Of a stretch of DNA of 64,000 nucleotides, positions 22,613 to 34,774 are shown in pieces. The position numbers were made by a program, and so were the translations under genes. The stretch comes from Plantago ovata (Eukaryota > Streptophyta > Magnoliopsida > Lamiales > Plantaginaceae): NCBI GenBank assembly GCA_028274465.1, contig CM051457.1, positions 53,976,425 through 54,040,424 of the forward strand, given 5' to 3'. The notes beneath the pieces were generated by a model. That model was not told the origin of the DNA. It did not search any database and was given only the letters and a program-made list of their open reading frames with translations. How positions within the stretch are numbered: the stretch's first letter is position 1; every line of letters begins with the position of its first letter.

Positions 22613-23610
22613 CAAGGATTTATTTATAAAGTTCAACATACTACCTAGTAACTATTTTCGAAAACCTGGAAGTTTTAATGTATGCCTACTTTAATTGTTG
22701 ATTTTATTGTTCTGCTTCCGCTATATACAAGTCCTATGTACTATGCTATTGTGTGGTGTTTTCAATCTTCTGCAGGGTTTTATACTCGGTTTCCGAGCAT
22801 TGTTTTATGTTCTGTTTACTCTCGGTTTTCCGAGCATTGTTTTGTTTGACCGGTCGATTAGGATTACCAGTAGGTAGACTTGGGTAGTAGAGGCTATCGA
22901 GTTTACTTATGAGTTTCCTAGTCTATTCCCACCTGATGCGAGGCAGAAGAAGATGAGGTCTTGTTGGGTCGTAGGATTTCCCCTGAACGTACGCAGGGTA
23001 TTGTATTGTCTAGAGTTGCGCTCTCTAGAGGGAGTTACAAAGGCTATTGGGAGTAGGAGCAATAAGGCAGGCTGCACCAACTACTGTTATTGTTTTGGTT
23101 TTTCACGAAATATTGTTACTAATATTGTTTCTCTGATTTTATTGATAATTTATACCGTTCTATTTAATGAATGTAATGTTTGATTGTTTTCGGTTTTGTT
23201 TGCGAACTAAACTATTTTGCCATGCATAAAACTCACAACTGCATGAACACCACTGAGAGTTTTGTCTCACCATTCGTTCTTTTTATTTACTTCCTTGTAG
23301 ATTCAGTTGAAGGTGGGCAAGCGTAGACATCCAGCGACTCAAGTGTTGGGATTGGTGCTTTGGGATTTTTGTTTTAAAAAATTTATAAAGAAGAAAACTT
23401 GTTATCTTCGTTGTGGCTTTTGTTTTCAAACTGAAGTTTAGTTACCGTTGAATATTTTGTTTGAAGTTGTAAACTCCGTTAAGCGTCAAAATCCCTTTTG
23501 TCATGTAGCCTAAAGCCCTTTTGTATTTTCTAAATATTACTTATGTTTAAGATTTTCTGTAGTATCTCTCCGGAATTTATTTTTGTTTTAAAATTTTCGA
23601 TACCGTTATA
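22613..23610 (+). repeat. 5' LTR of element D (part)
   Basis: It ends ATACCGTTATA directly before the PBS. Part of it (about 22850-23100) is related to the unique block in B's left arm, so B and D LTRs share ancestry. A 34-bp tandem pair with CCGAGCATTGTTTT lies at 22785-22845. Short ORFs inside (22695-22877, 22953-23183) are not supported. Confidence 0.75.
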
Positions 23611-23612
23611 GT

Positions 23613-23624
23613 TGGTATCAGAGC
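23613..23624 (+). other. Element D primer-binding site
   Basis: TGGTATCAGAGC, the standard initiator tRNA-Met complement, lies two bases after the LTR. Confidence 0.9.
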
Positions 23625-23919
23625 TTGAGTTCAGACTCGAGCTTTGCCTGGATAAGATCTTTTGACCTTTGGGGTGTGTGTGAGGGTCCGAGTCGCTGGA
23701 TATAGGTTGAGTTTTCTGTGTCATTACTCTTTAACCTTTTATTTTAAAATGTTCATCGTTACCTTATTATGTTGGTATTCTGGTGCCAGCCTTTCATACT
23801 CTACTACCATGAACTTTTCTTCTCGACAGTTACTTATTTTGTTATCTTAAAGCTTCATTATAAGTTCGTCACACTTGAGGAGATTAATTAAGTTCTGAGT
23901 GTAGTTTAATTGTGTTAGA
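23625..23919 (+). other. Element D leader, non-coding
   Basis: Leader between PBS and gag with no supported ORF. It shares the GGGTGTGTGTGAGGGTCCGA stretch with B's leader. Confidence 0.6.
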
Positions 23920-24949
23920 ATGAGTCGAAGGAGTAACACTCGCGCCAGTGCCAAAACCAATGCTGCCAATCAAGATCCGGTGCAACTGATAATCGCAGCA
24001 TTGAACAACCTTAGTGAGAACATGCGTAATGACGGCCATCAACCCGCTCGACCGGCTCAACCGCCACCACCACGATCGATTGATGAAGCAGCTGAACGTT
24101 TTGCCCGTTTTCACCCGGAGAAACTTGATGGTGCACCGAATGCTAGGAAGGCTGAACTTTGGATTGAGAATATTCAGAATTTGTTCACAATTCTGCATTA
24201 CCCAGACGCCCAGAAAATTGAGTTGACGGTTTTTCAGTTTGAAGGACCGGCTAGACATTGGTGGAAGACGATGGATGCAAGATGGAAATTGGAAGGTGTA
24301 CGTTATACTTGGGAGAATTTTGAGAGGCAATTTACTGATAAGTACGTACCGCGGTTGGTTCGTGAGGGTAGAAGGGATGAGTTAAATAAACTAGAACAGG
24401 GTGTGATGTGTGTTGCAGACTATGATGCTGAATTCACTGGGTTGTTGAAGTATGTGCCTCATTTTCAGAATGATGAGAGGGAAAAGGTTAGACTTTTTGT
24501 AAAGGGTCTGAAGTCAGAAATAAGGTACAGTTTGTTTGGAATTGAGATGTCCACTTATGCGAAGGCTGTGGAAAGGGCTGCTGAAGTAGAGGCTGGCCTA
24601 AGTGAGCTTAAGTCGTTTGAACCACAACATTCTGGTAACAGGAGTTACTCTAATTTCGTTGGAGATCATAGAAATAAGAGTTATGCTCCATCAGCTAAGT
24701 ATCCTAGAGATCAGCAATAAAGTCGATCTTGTTATGTGGCTAAAAGTACTGGGCAATCATCTAGCGCAAGAAGAAATTGCAATTTTTGGGGAGGAACTAA
24801 TCATGGGGAGAACAATTGCTGGAAGAAGCAAGAGCATGCTTGGCATGTGGTAGCAAGGAACATAAAGTTGACAAATGTCCGAAACGTCACTATCTGCCTG
24901 GGGGAGAAAGACCTGGGAACACAGCTCCTAGGGTGCAAGGAATGGTCCT
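23920..24949 (+). pseudogene. gag: Element D gag
   Basis: A Gypsy gag core with IDEAAERFARFHPEKLDGAP, ARHWWKTMDARW, FTDKYVPRLVREGRRDE, YVPHFQNDEREKVRLFVKGL and FGIEMSTYAKAVERAAEVE. Zinc-knuckle-like sequence lies at about 24775-24890. The start at 23920 (MSRRSNTRAS) is 307 bp after the PBS and aligns with B's gag start. It is closely related to element B's gag, so D-type elements are a plausible source of trans-acting proteins for B. Broken. Confidence 0.9.
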
Positions 24950-25366
24950 TTGACCAAGGCAATAGTCTTCAGCATTGATGGTCAACAGGCTCCTGACTCA
25001 GCAAATGTGGTGGAAGGTACGCTTCAGATTGCTCAAACCTCTTCTAAGATTTTGTTTGATCCTGGTGCCACGCATTCATTTATAGCCAAAGTTTTTGCTA
25101 AGTCTCTTAATTTGCCATACCATGATTTACCTTACGCCTTAGAAGTTTGTACACCGTTGTGATCTAGTCTGGTGACTAAGAAATTTATCGAGCGTTGCGG
25201 AATTTTTATTTTAGGTAGGATTTTCCCTGCTAATCTTATCTTACTGCCCCTTACGGCATATGACGTTATTTTGGTTATGGATTGGTTGTCTGCTCATTAT
25301 GCGCAATTAGATTGCCGAACTAAGGTTATATCTTTAGGCAGACTGGGAGAAGAAAAGGTTGTATAG
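24950..25366 (+). pseudogene. pol: Element D protease
   Basis: A retropepsin-type segment carries ILFDPGATHSFI near 25050, in the place of the usual DSGATHSFI, and a second hydrophobic YDVILVMDWLSAHYAQLDC near 25260, the standard end of chromovirus protease. It cleaves the polyprotein in live relatives. Fossil. Confidence 0.85.
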
Positions 25367-25423
25367 AAAGGAGATAAGAAAATTGACGAGAAATTATTAC
25401 TTTCCACTACCGAAGCTAAGAGA

Positions 25424-26899
25424 TTGTATGTGAGAGGTGCTACATGCTTTTTAGTGTATTTGATCAATAAGTGTAACGATCAACCAAAGATTGAAGAGGT
25501 TATGGTGGTAAAAGAATTTAAGGCAGTGTTTCCGGAGAAATTAGATTCTGTACCGCCTGAACGCGATGTTGAGTTTAGTATTGATCTGGTACCAGGAGCT
25601 GCGCCTATTTCAAAGTCACCCTATAGAATGGCAACTGCAGAACGTAAGGAACTTAAGGTTCAATTGCAAGAATTGGTTGACAATGGTTTTGTTAGGCCTA
25701 GTTCTTCGCCGTGGCGATCTCCAGTTTTGTTTGTGAAGAAAAAGGATGGCACAATGAGGTTATGCATAGACTATCGTGGCTTGAATCAAGTTACATTTAA
25801 GAATAAGTATCCCCTACCCCGCATAGAGGAACGTTTCAATCAACTGCATGGTTCGAAAGTGTATTCGAAGCTGGATCTTCGGCAAGGTTATTACCAAGTA
25901 AGGGTAAAGGACAAAGACATACCTAAGACAACTTTAAATTCTAGGTATGGACATTATGAGTTTGTAGTAATGCCCTTTGGTCTTACAAACGCCCCAGCAG
26001 TATTTATGGACTTGATGCACTGAATTTTTCGACCTTACTTGGCCCAGTTTGTTGTAGTTTTCATAGATGATATTCTAGTCTATTCGAAATCTGAAGAGGA
26101 GCATGAGAAACACCTTCGAATTGTTTTAGAAACTCTACAAAGTAACAAGTTGTACGCCAAGTTTAGCAAGTGTGAATTTTGGCTTGACAAGGTTGCCTTT
26201 TTAGGGCACATTATCTCTAGTGGAGGTCTAGAAGTCGAACCATCGAAAATTGAGTCAATAATTAACTTGAAGAGGCCTGAAACAGTTACGGAAGTTAGGA
26301 GTTTTCTCGGTGTAGCTGGATATTACCGCAGATTTGTGAAGGATTATTCAAAGATAGCTGGACCTTTGTCATCCTTGACAAGGAAAAATGTAAAGTTTAA
26401 ATGGAGTGACAAGTGTGATAAAAGCTTCCAAGAACTGAAGAAGAAATTGACCACAACTCCTATTTTGGCTCTTCCAGAGGGAATTGAGAACTTTGTAGTT
26501 TACACTGACGGATCGAAGGAAGGTTTAGGTTGTGTGCTGATGCAGTGTGACAAGGTAATCGCGTACGCGTCCATGAAATTAAAACCGTACGAACGAAATT
26601 ACCCACCCCACGATCTTGAGTTAGCAGCAATAGTTTTTTCTTTGGGAAAGTGGAGACATTATCTCTACGGTGCTATGTTTACCATTCTCACCGATCAAAA
26701 GAGCTTAAAATATTTGTTTTCACAAAAGGAGTTGAACATGAGACAACGACGTTGGATGGAACTTCTAGAGGATTATGATTGTTCAATCCAATATCACCCT
26801 GGAAAAGAAAATGTAGTTGCAGATGCTTTAAGTCGTAAGGTGCATTTATCGAACCTTGAGATCACAAAGATGACAGCTTTGTTTCAAATCTTACTCTGA
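25424..26899 (+). pseudogene. pol: Element D reverse transcriptase and RNase H
   Basis: RT motifs are in order: [81 protein letters not shown], and the active site [11 protein letters not shown] (about 26060). The connection follows, then RNase H with [18 protein letters not shown] (about 26490) and [11 protein letters not shown] near 26815. Gypsy order RT-RH-IN is clear. Broken. Confidence 0.95.
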
Positions 26900-26937
26900 G
26901 ATCAGAAATTGGGAGTAAGATTAGTGAAGTCCAAGAG

Positions 26938-28362
26938 TTGGATGAGGAGATTCAAGACATTAAGTCCAATTTATCAGAACCTCGTAACCAAAAATTCTCC
27001 ATCGACGAGAGTGGGACATTTAGGTTTCAAGGTAGAATTTGTGTACCCTCCGATGAACCACTTAAGCATTTAATTCTGGATGAAGCTCATAAAGCTAAGT
27101 ATTCCATGCATCCTGGAGGGAACAAGATGTACGAGGACTTGAAGAAAGTTTACTGGTGGGTTAACATGAAATGAGATATCGCACAATACGTGCAAAGTTG
27201 TCTCGTGTGCCAACAAGTTAAGGTCGAACATCAAAAACCGGGAGGTTTGCTACAACCACTTGAGATTCCACAATGGAAATGGGAGATGATCACGATGGAT
27301 TTTGTGACTAGTTTACCGGTAGTTAGAGGTGGTTTTGATAGTATATGGGTCATTGTAGATAGACTAACGAAATCAGCTCACTTTTTGCCTGTGAAAACAA
27401 CCTATACGTCAGAGAAGTTGGTCGAGATTTACCGAGATGATATGATCAGGCTACATGGTACTCCGGTGAGTATTGTATCAGACCGAGATCCGAAATTTGT
27501 CTCGAGATTTTGGAAGCAAGTACACAAAGGCTTAGGTACTAAACACAATTTTAGCACCGCGGCTCATCCACAAACCGATGGTCAGTCTGAAAGGACTATT
27601 CAGACATTAGAAGACCTTTTAAGGTTGTGCGTGTTGGATCACCAGGGAAGTTGGGCACAACACCTGCCACTAATTGAGTATGCTTACAATAATAGTTACC
27701 AAGCATCGATTGGAATGGATCCTTTTGAGGCCTTGTATGGGGGAAAGTGTAGATCACCTCTTTATTGGGATCTCGAAGATCGAATTTCAAGAATAGCAGT
27801 TGGAGAAAGGACAAATAACGAGATGATACAAGAAACATTAGAGAAGGTAAGACTTATTCAGGACAGGTTGAAAATCGCACAAAGTAGACAAAAGAGTTAT
27901 GCTGACAACCGAAGACGAGAATTAGAATTCGAGGTTGGAGACTTTGTTTTTCTAAAGTTATTTCCGAGAAAGGGAATTGTCAGATTAGGCAAGAGAGCCA
28001 AATTAAATCCTCGGTTTGTTGAACCTTACGAGATCACCGAAAGGGTGGGTGCAGTCGCATATCGTTTACATTTACCTGCTACCATCACTGGAATCCATAA
28101 TATTTTCCACGTATCTCAATTGAAGAAGTATTATCCGGATCCATCACATGTAATTGAATCGGAAGAGGTAACCATCGAAAAGGACTTAACTTATGTTGAA
28201 CAACCAGTACAAATCCTGGATGAAAAGATACAACAACTTCGTAATAAGCAAGTCAAGCAAGTCAAAGTTCTTTGGCGGAACCACCAGTATGAGGAAGCCA
28301 CCTGGGAAAGTGAAGATGACATGCGCCAGCAATATCCCGAGCTCTTCAACTGTACATGTTAG
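26938..28362 (+). pseudogene. pol: Element D integrase with chromodomain
   Basis: The HHCC zinc domain (HPGGNKMY... CLVCQQVK, about 27110-27230) precedes the catalytic core MDFVTSLP, VSDRDPKF and TDGQSERTIQTLEDLLR. A GPY/F-type C-terminal region follows (GDFVFLKL... LNPRFVEPYEI), then a chromodomain with VLWRNHQYEEATWESEDDM (about 28260-28325). In chromoviruses this module is thought to guide integration by binding chromatin marks. The last codons lie 35 bp before the PPT/LTR. Fossil. Confidence 0.95.
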
Positions 28363-28381
28363 AATTTGGGGACCAAATTCT

Positions 28382-28397
28382 TTTAAGGGAGAGAGGG
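28382..28397 (+). other. Element D polypurine tract
   Basis: TTTAAGGGAGAGAGGG directly before TGTAATACCCCG. Confidence 0.85.
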
Positions 28398-29320
28398 TGT
28401 AATACCCCGTTAATTTTAAATTATTTAAATAATTATCAGAGTAATTTATTCATTTTATTACTATTTATTATTTGGTTCATTTTTTTTTACGTTAGAAAAT
28501 CGAGTTAGGAACCCGTTTCGATTTTGATTAGCTAGTAGGCCGTGTCCTTTAAAATCATGGGCTGAAAATTCAGATTTATCATACTTCCTTTTCGCCCATT
28601 ATGCAATGCAAGATCCATTTTCTTTAATTTTTTGGCCCAATAATCAGCCAAGCCCACAAGCCCAACCTTATCCCAAATCCATCTATATAAACCCCTCCCT
28701 CATGTATCTTTTTCATTCATCCATACATTTCGTTTCTCCTCCTTCATGCTACTACTCTATCACAGTGATATCCATCTATCTATCCTCTCAGAAACCGATT
28801 CCGGCCTGCTCCTCCACCGTACCACCACACCGCCGCCCTGCTCCGCCCCTTTCTTCGTCGGTAAGACACCTCGTATCCTGCTTATTTCATCTCATCTCTT
28901 CTCTATTCTTTTCTTCTCTAATTCTTCATCCTTCTCCATCCCCTTTGATTTCTAATTCTTAGTTATCTCATTAGCACGAATTGATTGTGATTCTTTTGCC
29001 TTTCACAGTGCCCCCTGTTTCATTCCAAAGAGTAAGCATCATCTTCTTCGTTTTAATGTTTGATCGTGTCTCTTGGCCTCGATTTAATTCTGGAGCAAGA
29101 CATGACTCTAATGTGGACCATTTGTAATTTCGTTTTTGGGGCATTTGGGAATATTATGAATTTGGGGTTGGAGGTTGTGTTGTAGTTTGTGTAATTGGTA
29201 TTTAATTTTGGGACGAATTGAGATGTTGAATTATGTTGAATTCTGCAGAAAACTATAATCGTTCAAAGAACTAGGTTAGTATTGTAATGGTAATAATTTG
29301 CCTCTACATTTGACTAGGAA
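28398..29320 (+). repeat. 3' LTR of element D (first part, entered by element E)
   Basis: It starts TGTAATACCCCG. A TATATAA box lies at 28684-28690. The ORF at 28606-28962 lies in the LTR and is not supported. The LTR stops at 29320, where element E's LTR begins, so E probably inserted here; the candidate TSD half is AGGAA. Confidence 0.8.
28684..28690 (+). promoter_or_regulatory. LTR TATA box (element D)
   Basis: CTATATAAACCCC in a C/T-rich context, 286 bp into the LTR. Confidence 0.6.
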
Positions 29321-30207
29321 TGTTTGGTCAAGAGGGCCACTGAACGAGCAGGTCCATTCAGGGTCCGATTAAGTCCATAATTGCGATCCAATTTCACTCT
29401 GAGTAGTCGAATTATTGAAAGGGTCACTAAGCCCATTATATTCTTGGCTCAGGGCCAAATGGACGTACAAGCCCAAACTGAGCATCAGTCTCTCTATAAC
29501 AAATTCGACCGACTAAAACTAGGGTAACTTCCACATGCCGTCAGAGGCAAGCATTAAGTTACGAGTCAGACTCTAACTGATTCACTTCGAAGAGACAGTC
29601 ACCCACGACTCGAGATAGGAGGAACAACCCTCAGATCTCGGGATCACGTTCAGCTTACCAAAGAATCTTTCGGATATTCTCTCTATATAAGAGAGAGCGA
29701 TTGGAACAAAAAGGGATCCGGGATTTACTACATCATACTTTAAACAATAGCATTCTCACATTAAGTTTAAACCTAATCTCTAAGATAATTCACCAGTCCG
29801 CCTCCGACGAAAATATCTTGTCTAGCACATATAATCTCCCAACCCTAAAAACCTAGTTGTCAGACACTCTCCATTCCAAAACGATCAACCAATCACTCTG
29901 ATCAAGGTCATTTACTCAATCAGACTCCGGTGATATCAAATCCGAGGCAACCTTGCATATCCAGTTCCACGGCTGCCTCTCTATTTCTCAAAAATAACTA
30001 GGATAAGTTTATTTCATTCATTATTCGAATTTACTTTTATATCGTCTATCACAAACGTACTAACTTGAGCGTCGAAGTGCCTTCGGTCGACACCACACCG
30101 GTGTCACCTTTGAATCTCACCGCTCTAGGTCGCTTTTGTATTCCTTTCAGGTCGCTGGTGCCCCTCAATCTGTTCAAATTCATGATTGTAGATTCAGAGC
30201 CTCTACA
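29321..30207 (+). repeat. 5' LTR of element E (887 bp)
   Basis: TGTTTGGTCAAG...GAGCCTCTACA, followed at once by the PBS. The TATA box is at 29684-29690. The segment ACTTGAGCGTCGAAGTGCC near 30063 is typical of Tat-lineage LTRs. Confidence 0.85.
29684..29690 (+). promoter_or_regulatory. LTR TATA box (element E)
   Basis: CTCTATATAAGAGAGAG. Confidence 0.7.
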
Positions 30208-30210
30208 ATT

Positions 30211-30226
30211 TGGCGCCCACCGTGGG
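30211..30226 (+). other. Element E primer-binding site
   Basis: TGGCGCCCACCGTGGG, a typical Tat-lineage PBS. Confidence 0.85.
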
Positions 30227-30265
30227 TCCTCGGCTATCAAAATAAGCAATTCACTAGCGAGCACC

Positions 30266-33200
30266 ATGTCTCATTTGGAAGATGGACACGTAAGCGACGA
30301 GCTCGACGCCAACACTTTCAACGCTCAACTCCAAGCCTTAGCCGCCCAGATGAGGGAAAACAACGCCAGATTCTGTAAGAAAATACGGTCAGAGTTACCC
30401 CTAGGGTACGCAGCGGAATTTCAAAAACTTTCTTAACATACAGGTTAATTGATTATGTATATGCCGTATATATTTAAACACGTCAATTAGAAGACTAACC
30501 TTACTTCCAAAGCAAGCACAACTTCCAAGTCTTCGTAATAATCCGGTGTATCTTCTCCTTCGTCGAAGTCGAAGATATCTGCAATACTCTGATTATCTGC
30601 AAGACAATAAGAGTTAGTTTCCAGATCCTAGAACCTCAACCTTGGTATCCACGGATGAACAGCCTATCGGAAGAATGCTAGGATATTCTTTGTGTGACCA
30701 AGAAGATGGGGCGGTGATTTTCCTCCGGCGAGAGGGGTGGTGCGCGCGGCTTATAGAGGAGAGGGGGAGAGCTTTTATTTTCTCTAAGAAAGGTAGAATA
30801 ATTCTCTAAGAATTTGATACTGAAAAAGCTCTCTAATGACTTACTTATATAGTAGTCAATAGAAGCCTAAAGCATAAGCAATTAGACTTCATAAAGGAAT
30901 AAGAATCTAATTCTTATCGCACTAGGAAACCAATTTCAAGTCTAGATTCATTCTCAATCAAATTAAAACTTAATCAGGAAAATCTAACTTATCCCTTGGA
31001 CTTCTAATAGAGGACTTCACCTACTCAGCTCGCGCGCGCGCGTTTCCTACGGGAGATAGGTGGGTCCCGATTTTGGGACCCACTTATAGTTCTAAGGCAA
31101 TTCAAACTCCAAGTAGATTTTGCCTATGTGCATATGTTAATTCTAAATTAACATATCCTTTCAAATCAAACCTCTATTATATTTCTAAAATATAATCTTT
31201 AATTGTATTTACATAAAATACAATTAATTAGCCAATTCAATTAATAATTCCAAATCATTAATTGAGCCACTAATTATTATAATTAATTCCAAATCAATTA
31301 TAATCCATCAATCACAATTAATTCCAAATCAATTGCGATTCCATCTTCAAGGATATTCTGATAAGCTGAATCACCACATAGTGTGACCCATAGGGCCTCA
31401 TTGTATTAAGCAAGTCCTAGACTAGGCAAAATGGAATTCCTAGACGGTTCCATTTGCAATATTAATACATGAGGACGTTTGAGAGGTTTCTCAAAGCAAA
31501 CCCTTTCGTTGCGAAGCCTGTTGCGCTCAACGCGGCGATGGTAACGTCCCTTCATCTGATTGACTCGAATGCATCTAGGATCGATGATGTGTCTATCCCA
31601 ATAATACATCCACGGGCGTCTCAGGGAGTTGCTTGGTTACGAAGATATACTTATGACTATCATAATATATCAATGCACTGGCCAGTGACTTTACCAACAC
31701 AACTATGACGACTATGAGCAGTACTCTCCTGTGCTACACATGAGAGATGAATCCTTCACAGAAACACTTATCATCCCCATTTGTATGTAGCCATAATCCT
31801 GGATCGTGTCTTAGGTCAACTGCTTATTCAGAGCTGACATCGACGGGTCCACCAAGGATATGGGGCAACAAATGTGATGATAAAGTCCTGTAAGTCCAAA
31901 GGACGACTGGCATCACTTCGACAACTTACCGATTCCCATAGACACTTCGGTGTAGTGTATACATCGATGGGAGTGTCCGGTGGGTACTTCCATTGTTCGG
32001 TAATCATCCTTCGAACAACTATGCGCAGTTATGGGAACGTTTCTTGATTGTCCAACAATCCTTTCCGTGGCCGTGGGATCGGCTTACACTTGCTCCAACA
32101 AGTATAACCTCCACGCATACTAGTCTCAGCTGGTTCATTCAGACCCCTACATCCGAGATGAACCTCGACTAGGGAGAGTTTGGGATAGATGATAACTCAC
32201 ATAGCTCCCACTATCTGTGTGATCGGTCATCCATCCGAGAGGACATGTTGAATATCAATACAGACAGAAATAGAGATATGACATGCTGCATGCCTGGTGT
32301 AATATATATATGAAAGCGATACTCAATAGTCAAACAACAAACATATATTATATTACGTTGACCTGTGTAATAGTACATATATGCCCTCTATAAGGGCTGC
32401 ACGCCCTTAATAAGGACTGTCTCTAGGACATATACACTATCAGATTACAGCAACTCGAAGCTGAGAATCGTGCTGTCCGAGAAGAAAACTCTGCCTTGAA
32501 GGAAAAAGTGGATGCTCTGGTCCAGCAGAACCCATCCACCAGCCTCCAGGTAGAAAACGCCACCCAGATGCTAGAAGCAAGCTCGCCTCGCCAAAATCAT
32601 CAAGATCCGATCATTGCAACTCCATTGCGTGACCAAGTTGAGGCACGCCGTCTGACCTTCGAGGACCAGGATGGAGCAACTCCCATCACTCCTGTCACAC
32701 AAGTATCGAGCAACCCATCTGGAGCCGCTGTGCAGACCGCTCACCCTGAGGCAGACAGAAGATTCTCCTTCGAAGATGCCAATGCACAACGGCGCCCTGA
32801 GACCTCAAGGCAGAATCAGATAAGCGTAAGCAACCCAAACTCCATAAATCCTTTGCTAACATCTCTTGCAGGTAGTCAGACCGACGACTTCGCCTCCAAA
32901 CTCAAAGGTTTGGAACAAAAGCTTGCCAAATAGCTTTGCATACTCACCTTTCGTGGATGCCATTGCAATGGTCAAGATGCCCACAAAATTTAGCTTCCCA
33001 TCAATGAAGCTCTACGATGGGACAACGATCCAGACGATCACGTATCGCAATACAAGCAGCGAATGTTCACCATTGCCATCCTTCGAGACCGCCGCGAAGT
33101 ATGTATGTGCAAAGGATTTGGATCCAGTCTGGTAGGTCCGGCGCTACAGTTGTATACCAATCTCCCCAACATCTACATTAGCTCTTTCGCACAATTAATT

Positions 33201-34130
33201 GATTGGTTTGTAGAACAGTACGCTAGTAGTCGTAAATTATTGAAAATGTCAGACGACTTATATAGCGTCCGACAGCGTCCTAACGAATCTTTGAGAGACT
33301 ATGTAGGCAGATTCAATAAAGAAAAAGTCTCAATCCCTAATTGCAACAAGGACACAGCGGTGAACGCCTTCCGAAAAGGGCTCCCAGCATACTCTGGACT
33401 GTACAAGGAGCTGACTATGTACCCTTGCCGAACAATGGAAGATGTGATCGCCAAATCTTGGGCGCAAATAAAGTGGGAGGAAGATGATGCGAACAGAGTG
33501 TCCTATCCAAAACAGAGTGACCGCAGGGAGCCAAAAAGTGACAGACGTGTGGAATGCAGAGTCTCTGACCATCGCTCCAAACCTCACACGACAGAAAGAA
33601 GGCAGGCGCCCTTCGCATATTCAAATTGCCGCACAGGCCCACCGAGAAGATCAGAAAGCCGGGCTTCACCAGAATACTCCCTCAGCATAGAACCCGATGA
33701 ATGTGTAGCAGTGATGAAAGGCATGGGCGACAGTGTTCGATGGCCTGGAAAGCTAAGGACCCCTGCAGAACACAGAGACTCTAACAAATGGTGTGAATTT
33801 CACGGAGATCATGGGAACAAAACATCCGAATGCATTTCGCTGAGACTGGAGGTTGCTGAGTTACTAAAGAGAGGGCACTTGACGGAGTTCCTCTCTGACA
33901 AAGGTAAAAAGACCCTAGCCAATCAGCAGGGCACTGATCCGCCTAAGCCCCCAAACACCAATAAGGTAATCAATGTAATCTCAGGGGGGTCGGAGGTCAG
34001 TGGCATCTCGTTTTCTGCTGCAAAGCGCCACACCAGGCAAGCGGTAAAACCTGAGCTCAATGTTAGCAGAATACAAGATGCCTCCTTTTCAGATACAACT
34101 ATTAGTTTTTCATATTCTAAGTCTAAGTAA
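30266..34130 (+). pseudogene. gag: Element E gag, interrupted by solo LTR S2
   Basis: It begins MSHLEDGHVSDELDANTF at 30266 and reaches LQALAAQMRENNARF before S2. After S2 it resumes with a coiled-coil (QLEAENRAVREENSALKEKV, about 32450-32510). A Pro/Gln-rich region follows, then the retrotransposon gag core (RKLLKMSDDLYSVRQRPNES, FRKGLPAYSGLYKELTMYP, about 33230-33420). It ends with the Tat-type knuckle WCEFHGDHGNKTSEC followed by LRLEVAELLKRGHLTEFL. Broken fossil. Confidence 0.88.
30374..32442 (-). mobile_element. Solo LTR S2, Copia-type
   Basis: Read on the minus strand it is TGATAGTGTATATGTCC...TTTTCTTACA, 2069 bp, with near-perfect flanking copies GATTC (30369-30373) and GATTA (32443-32447). 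It splits E's gag cleanly. A TATATAAG box lies at 30844-30851 (minus). It contains a (GC)n run at 31028-31041 and AATTCCAAATCA-type repeats at 31240-31345. No internal domain is present. The superfamily is inferred from LTR length and style only. Confidence 0.75.
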
Positions 34131-34435
34131 TTAATCAGTCCGCATGATGATGCTCTAGTTATAAAAATTCACATTGCAAACTGTCTCACTAAAAGAGTTC
34201 TCATTGATAATGGGAGTTCTACTAATGTCATTTCTTAGATGCTCTTTCAGAAATGGGAATAGAGGAGACATCCATCCTTAGACAGCCTACGATGCTATAT
34301 GGATTCAGTGGAGAACGAAAATACACGGTCGGAAGTGTCACCCTCCATGTTTATGCAGAAGGCGTCAACTTGCCTACAAAATTTCTGATTGTCGACAGCC
34401 CATCGAGTTACAATGCTATCCTAGGCAGACCGTGA
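34131..34435 (+). pseudogene. pol: Element E protease
   Basis: VLIDNGSSTNVIS (about 34198-34236), a variant of the Tat-lineage (V/I)DxGSS active site, is followed by VTLHVYAEGVNLPTKFLIVD and AILGRP, the usual end of this domain. Fossil. Confidence 0.8.
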
Positions 34436-34774
34436 ATTCACGAGATGAAAGCAGTACCATCCACTTACCACCAAGTTATTCGCTTCCCGACCAAATGGGG
34501 AGTCAAGGAGATTAACGGCCAACAACGTGACGCCAGAGCTTGCTATATGGAAACACTTAAACCAAAGGCCACTGAATTATAGCAATTAAAGCAAGTCAAC
34601 CCCCCATCTGACCCAGATCACCCCGGGATGGAGGAACTTGACGAAGTACAGATTCATCCAGACCACCCGGATCACAAAGTTCAGATTGGAATGAGGCTGA
34701 CACCATAACTCAGACGTAAACTAATATCTTTTCATGCAGGAAATCACGACTGTTTTGCCTGGTCGCACACGAAC
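34436..34774 (+). other. Protease-RT linker of element E
   Basis: A coding-like remnant (HEMKAVPSTYHQVIRFPTKWG) without a long open frame. It corresponds to the linker seen in Tat elements. Confidence 0.6.

Larger units (their letters stand above)
22613..29320 (+). mobile_element. Element D: Tekay-like chromovirus (Gypsy)
   Basis: A 5' LTR (part), Met-tRNA PBS, gag, protease, RT, RNase H, integrase with C-terminal chromodomain, PPT and the first part of the 3' LTR follow in order on the plus strand. The chromodomain and gag type place it in the Tekay/Del clade. Its 3' LTR is entered by element E at 29321. Near full length but broken, with perhaps six to eight interruptions. Confidence 0.9.

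Noticed and set aside
28606-28962. Ser/Pro-rich ORF in D's 3' LTR
   Set aside because: Lies wholly within the LTR beside its TATA box and resembles nothing.
31028-31041. CpG-island promoter of a host gene at the GC run
   Set aside because: A short alternating run inside solo LTR S2 with no downstream ORF.
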